64,000 nt of DNA from the NCBI RefSeq assembly GCF_016587415.1, contig NZ_BNJI01000001.1, forward strand, positions 4,069,501 through 4,133,500. Direction: 5' to 3'. A program made the translations under genes and the position numbers. Shown here piece by piece: positions 62,769-64,000 of this stretch. Each line of letters starts with the position of its first letter. The stretch's first letter is position 1. Source of the DNA: Ktedonobacter sp. SOSP1-85 (GTDB lineage: Bacteria; Chloroflexota; Ktedonobacteria; Ktedonobacterales; Ktedonobacteraceae). The notes under the pieces are model-generated. The model was not told the DNA's origin. It searched no databases and saw only the letters and a program-made list of their open reading frames with translations.

Positions 62769-63518
62769 TTAGCGAGAAGCGAGCGCGCGCTGGCGGAGCG
62801 CCTCGTAGAGCGTGATGCTGCCCGCTACGGCCGCGTTAAGCGAATTAATATAGCCATGCATAGGCAGTTTGATCAGTACATCGCAGTGTTCGCGCACCAG
62901 GCGCCCCATGCCTTTGCCTTCATTTCCCACAACCACGGCGAGCGCTCCCGTAAGATTGGCCTGCGTGTAGAGTGTATCTCCTTCGCCCGCCAGGCCCACG
63001 ACCCAGATATTTTGTTGTTTGAGATAGTCAATGGTGCGTGTGAGATTGGTTTCACGCGCAATCATAATATGCTCGGTTGCTCCGGCAGAGGTCTTGACGA
63101 CGGTCGCGTTAACCTCGGCGGCGCGATGCTCGGGAATAATGACCCCGTGCACCCCCGCCGCTTCGGCGGTGCGTAAGAGCGAACCCAGGTTATTGACGTC
63201 CTGAATCGAGTCGAGCAAGAGTAGGAACGGTGGCTCGTTACGTTGGGCTGCGAGGGCCAGAATGTCGTCGGTGCTGGCATATTCGCGCTCGGCGACAATA
63301 GCCACGCAGCCCTGGTGTACCGCGCCCTTGCTCATCTGGTCCAGGCGCGCGCGTGGCACGGTCTCGACTGGAATCTGGCGTTTTTGGGCCTCCTGAATAA
63401 TTGTGTTCAGGGTGCCTCCCTCGCGTTTACTTCCCTCTGCGAGCAGGATGCGCTTCACCTTGCGCACCGACTGTAGGGTCTCCATAATAGGATTGCGACC
63501 CCAGATATACTCTGACAT
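62769..63518 (-). CDS. rlmB: 23S rRNA 2'-O-methyltransferase, RlmB/SpoU family
   Basis: The SpoU (TrmH-like) methyltransferase has an N-terminal substrate-binding part (about 1-75) and the three knot motifs: NLGSLLRTAEAAGVHG, VVGNEGKGM and INSLNAAVAGSITLYE. RlmB modifies G2251 of 23S rRNA; assignment within the family (RlmB or another member) is the best guess from length 249 and GRNPIMETL at the start, which is typical of RlmB. It stands alone. Confidence 0.88.
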   Translation of the reverse strand: MSEYIWGRNPIMETLQSVRKVKRILLAEGSKREGGTLNTIIQEAQKRQIPVETVPRARLDQMSKGAVHQGCVAIVAEREYASTDDILALAAQRNEPPFLLLLDSIQDVNNLGSLLRTAEAAGVHGVIIPEHRAAEVNATVVKTSAGATEHIMIARETNLTRTIDYLKQQNIWVVGLAGEGDTLYTQANLTGALAVVVGNEGKGMGRLVREHCDVLIKLPMHGYINSLNAAVAGSITLYEALRQRALASR

Positions 63519-63651
63519 AACTCCCTCTTCTCCACCGTTTTCCTCCCACTATAACAGTCTATGCGGAGTGGGGCAAGAAGTATAGGAGCATGGTGGGCTG
63601 AATTGGTACAGCAGTCAGCCCGTGGTATGTGGAGAGTCGCCTGATGTGTGA

Positions 63652-64000
63652 CTATTCCACGAGACCACCATACCAGAGCTGGCGCATCTCTTCAGAGTTC
63701 TCTAGCAGAGTGGAGAGTGTGCCTTGCGCCGCAATCTCGCCCTCTTTGAGCACAATGATATGGTCGGCGCGCTGGAGCACGGCCCGCCGGTGCGAGACGA
63801 CCAGGCACGTGGTCTGGCCCTGTTGTAGCAGACCTGCCAGTCGTGTCCACATTGTTTGCTCCGTTACCACATCCAGGGCGCTGGAGAGATCATCAAAGAT
63901 CAGTAGCGCGGGTTCGCGTATAAACATACGCGCCGCCGAGGCGCGCTGGATCTGTCCACCCGAGAGCTTGACGCCACGTGTTCCCACCAGAGTTTCAATG
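63652..64000 (-). CDS. ABC exporter ATPase C-terminus, cut by window edge
   Basis: Only the C-terminal part of the nucleotide-binding domain is present: signature VKLSGGQIQRASAARM, Walker B LLIFDDLSSALD and H loop VVSHRRAVLQRADHIIVL. The frame is open to base 64000, so the gene begins beyond it. The layout (LSGGQ then a short tail) fits an ABC exporter with fused membrane domain, such as the MdlB/lipid-multidrug type. In Walker B, DD replaces the common DE, which may weaken ATP hydrolysis. Confidence 0.85.
   Translation of the reverse strand, partial: IETLVGTRGVKLSGGQIQRASAARMFIREPALLIFDDLSSALDVVTEQTMWTRLAGLLQQGQTTCLVVSHRRAVLQRADHIIVLKEGEIAAQGTLSTLLENSEEMRQLWYGGLVE

Noticed and set aside
1..64000. 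CRISPR arrays, tRNA or rRNA genes
   Set aside because: No regularly spaced direct repeats, no tRNA-like TTCGANTC-type arms with acceptor pairing and no rRNA segments were seen; the repeats found are dispersed palindromes.

Overview
The window reads as chromosome of a spore-forming-type Chloroflexota, most likely a Ktedonobacteria (Ktedonobacter-like) bacterium. This is inferred from the mixture seen: Gram-positive style RNA leaders (SAM-I, T-box, TPP), actinobacteria-like DprE1/DprE2 genes, S53 acid peptidases, GYD and DUF2207 proteins, many small transposon relics and very long perfect hairpins between genes. No rRNA, tRNA or CRISPR array was seen.

Layout. 1-2107: end of a PAS/GAF histidine kinase. 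2229-9041: mobile or accessory strip with a stand-alone TnpB, an hsdR relic, a frameshifted IS256-type element, a coupled membrane/HTH gene pair and two small PLDc_N-like proteins. 9285-10886: MocR-type regulator. 10903-20237: the most unusual region. It holds a sigma-like factor divergent from a two-gene operon (a full-length but catalytically degenerate RelA/SpoT protein fused to a P-loop ATPase, then a second ATPase with a C-terminal winged helix), followed by two APH-like kinases flanking a small membrane protein on the other strand. 20639-26722: methionine operon metX-metY-lysC-asd behind a tandem SAM-I riboswitch, a three-way-junction RNA and a T-box. 26839-32481: DUF2207-type membrane protein, two S53 lipoprotein peptidases, a CHAP protein and a Cys-rich protein. 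33086-47146: thiolase, eIF-2B-like protein, YvcK, TPR protein, GH15 glucosidase, CAX-type antiporter and a zinc-ribbon pseudokinase. 48021-54240: nuoJKLMN, the membrane arm of complex I, preceded by an unannotated structured-RNA candidate. 54454-61654: thiamine salvage (TPP riboswitch, thiZ-thiX-thiY, later a thiamine pyrophosphokinase), interrupted by an esterase and a DprE2/DprE1-like pair. 61755-64000: surface protein, RlmB-type rRNA methyltransferase and a cut-off ABC exporter.

How the genes work together. Aspartate kinase and Asd feed homoserine synthesis, and MetX/MetY turn homoserine and sulfide into homocysteine; the leader appears to read both SAM and uncharged tRNA. The thiamine genes import pyrimidine precursors and make TPP. 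NuoJ-N supply proton-pumping subunits whose hydrophilic partners must be encoded elsewhere. The RSH-like/ATPase pair has no function I can name; I judge it the best candidate for an undescribed system here.

Two dispersed palindromic repeat families (three copies with cgacgct(g/a)ct ends; two copies with tgtaggg ends) and several perfect 19-34 bp hairpins fill the gene borders. All functional calls rest on reading motifs by eye; no database search was run.
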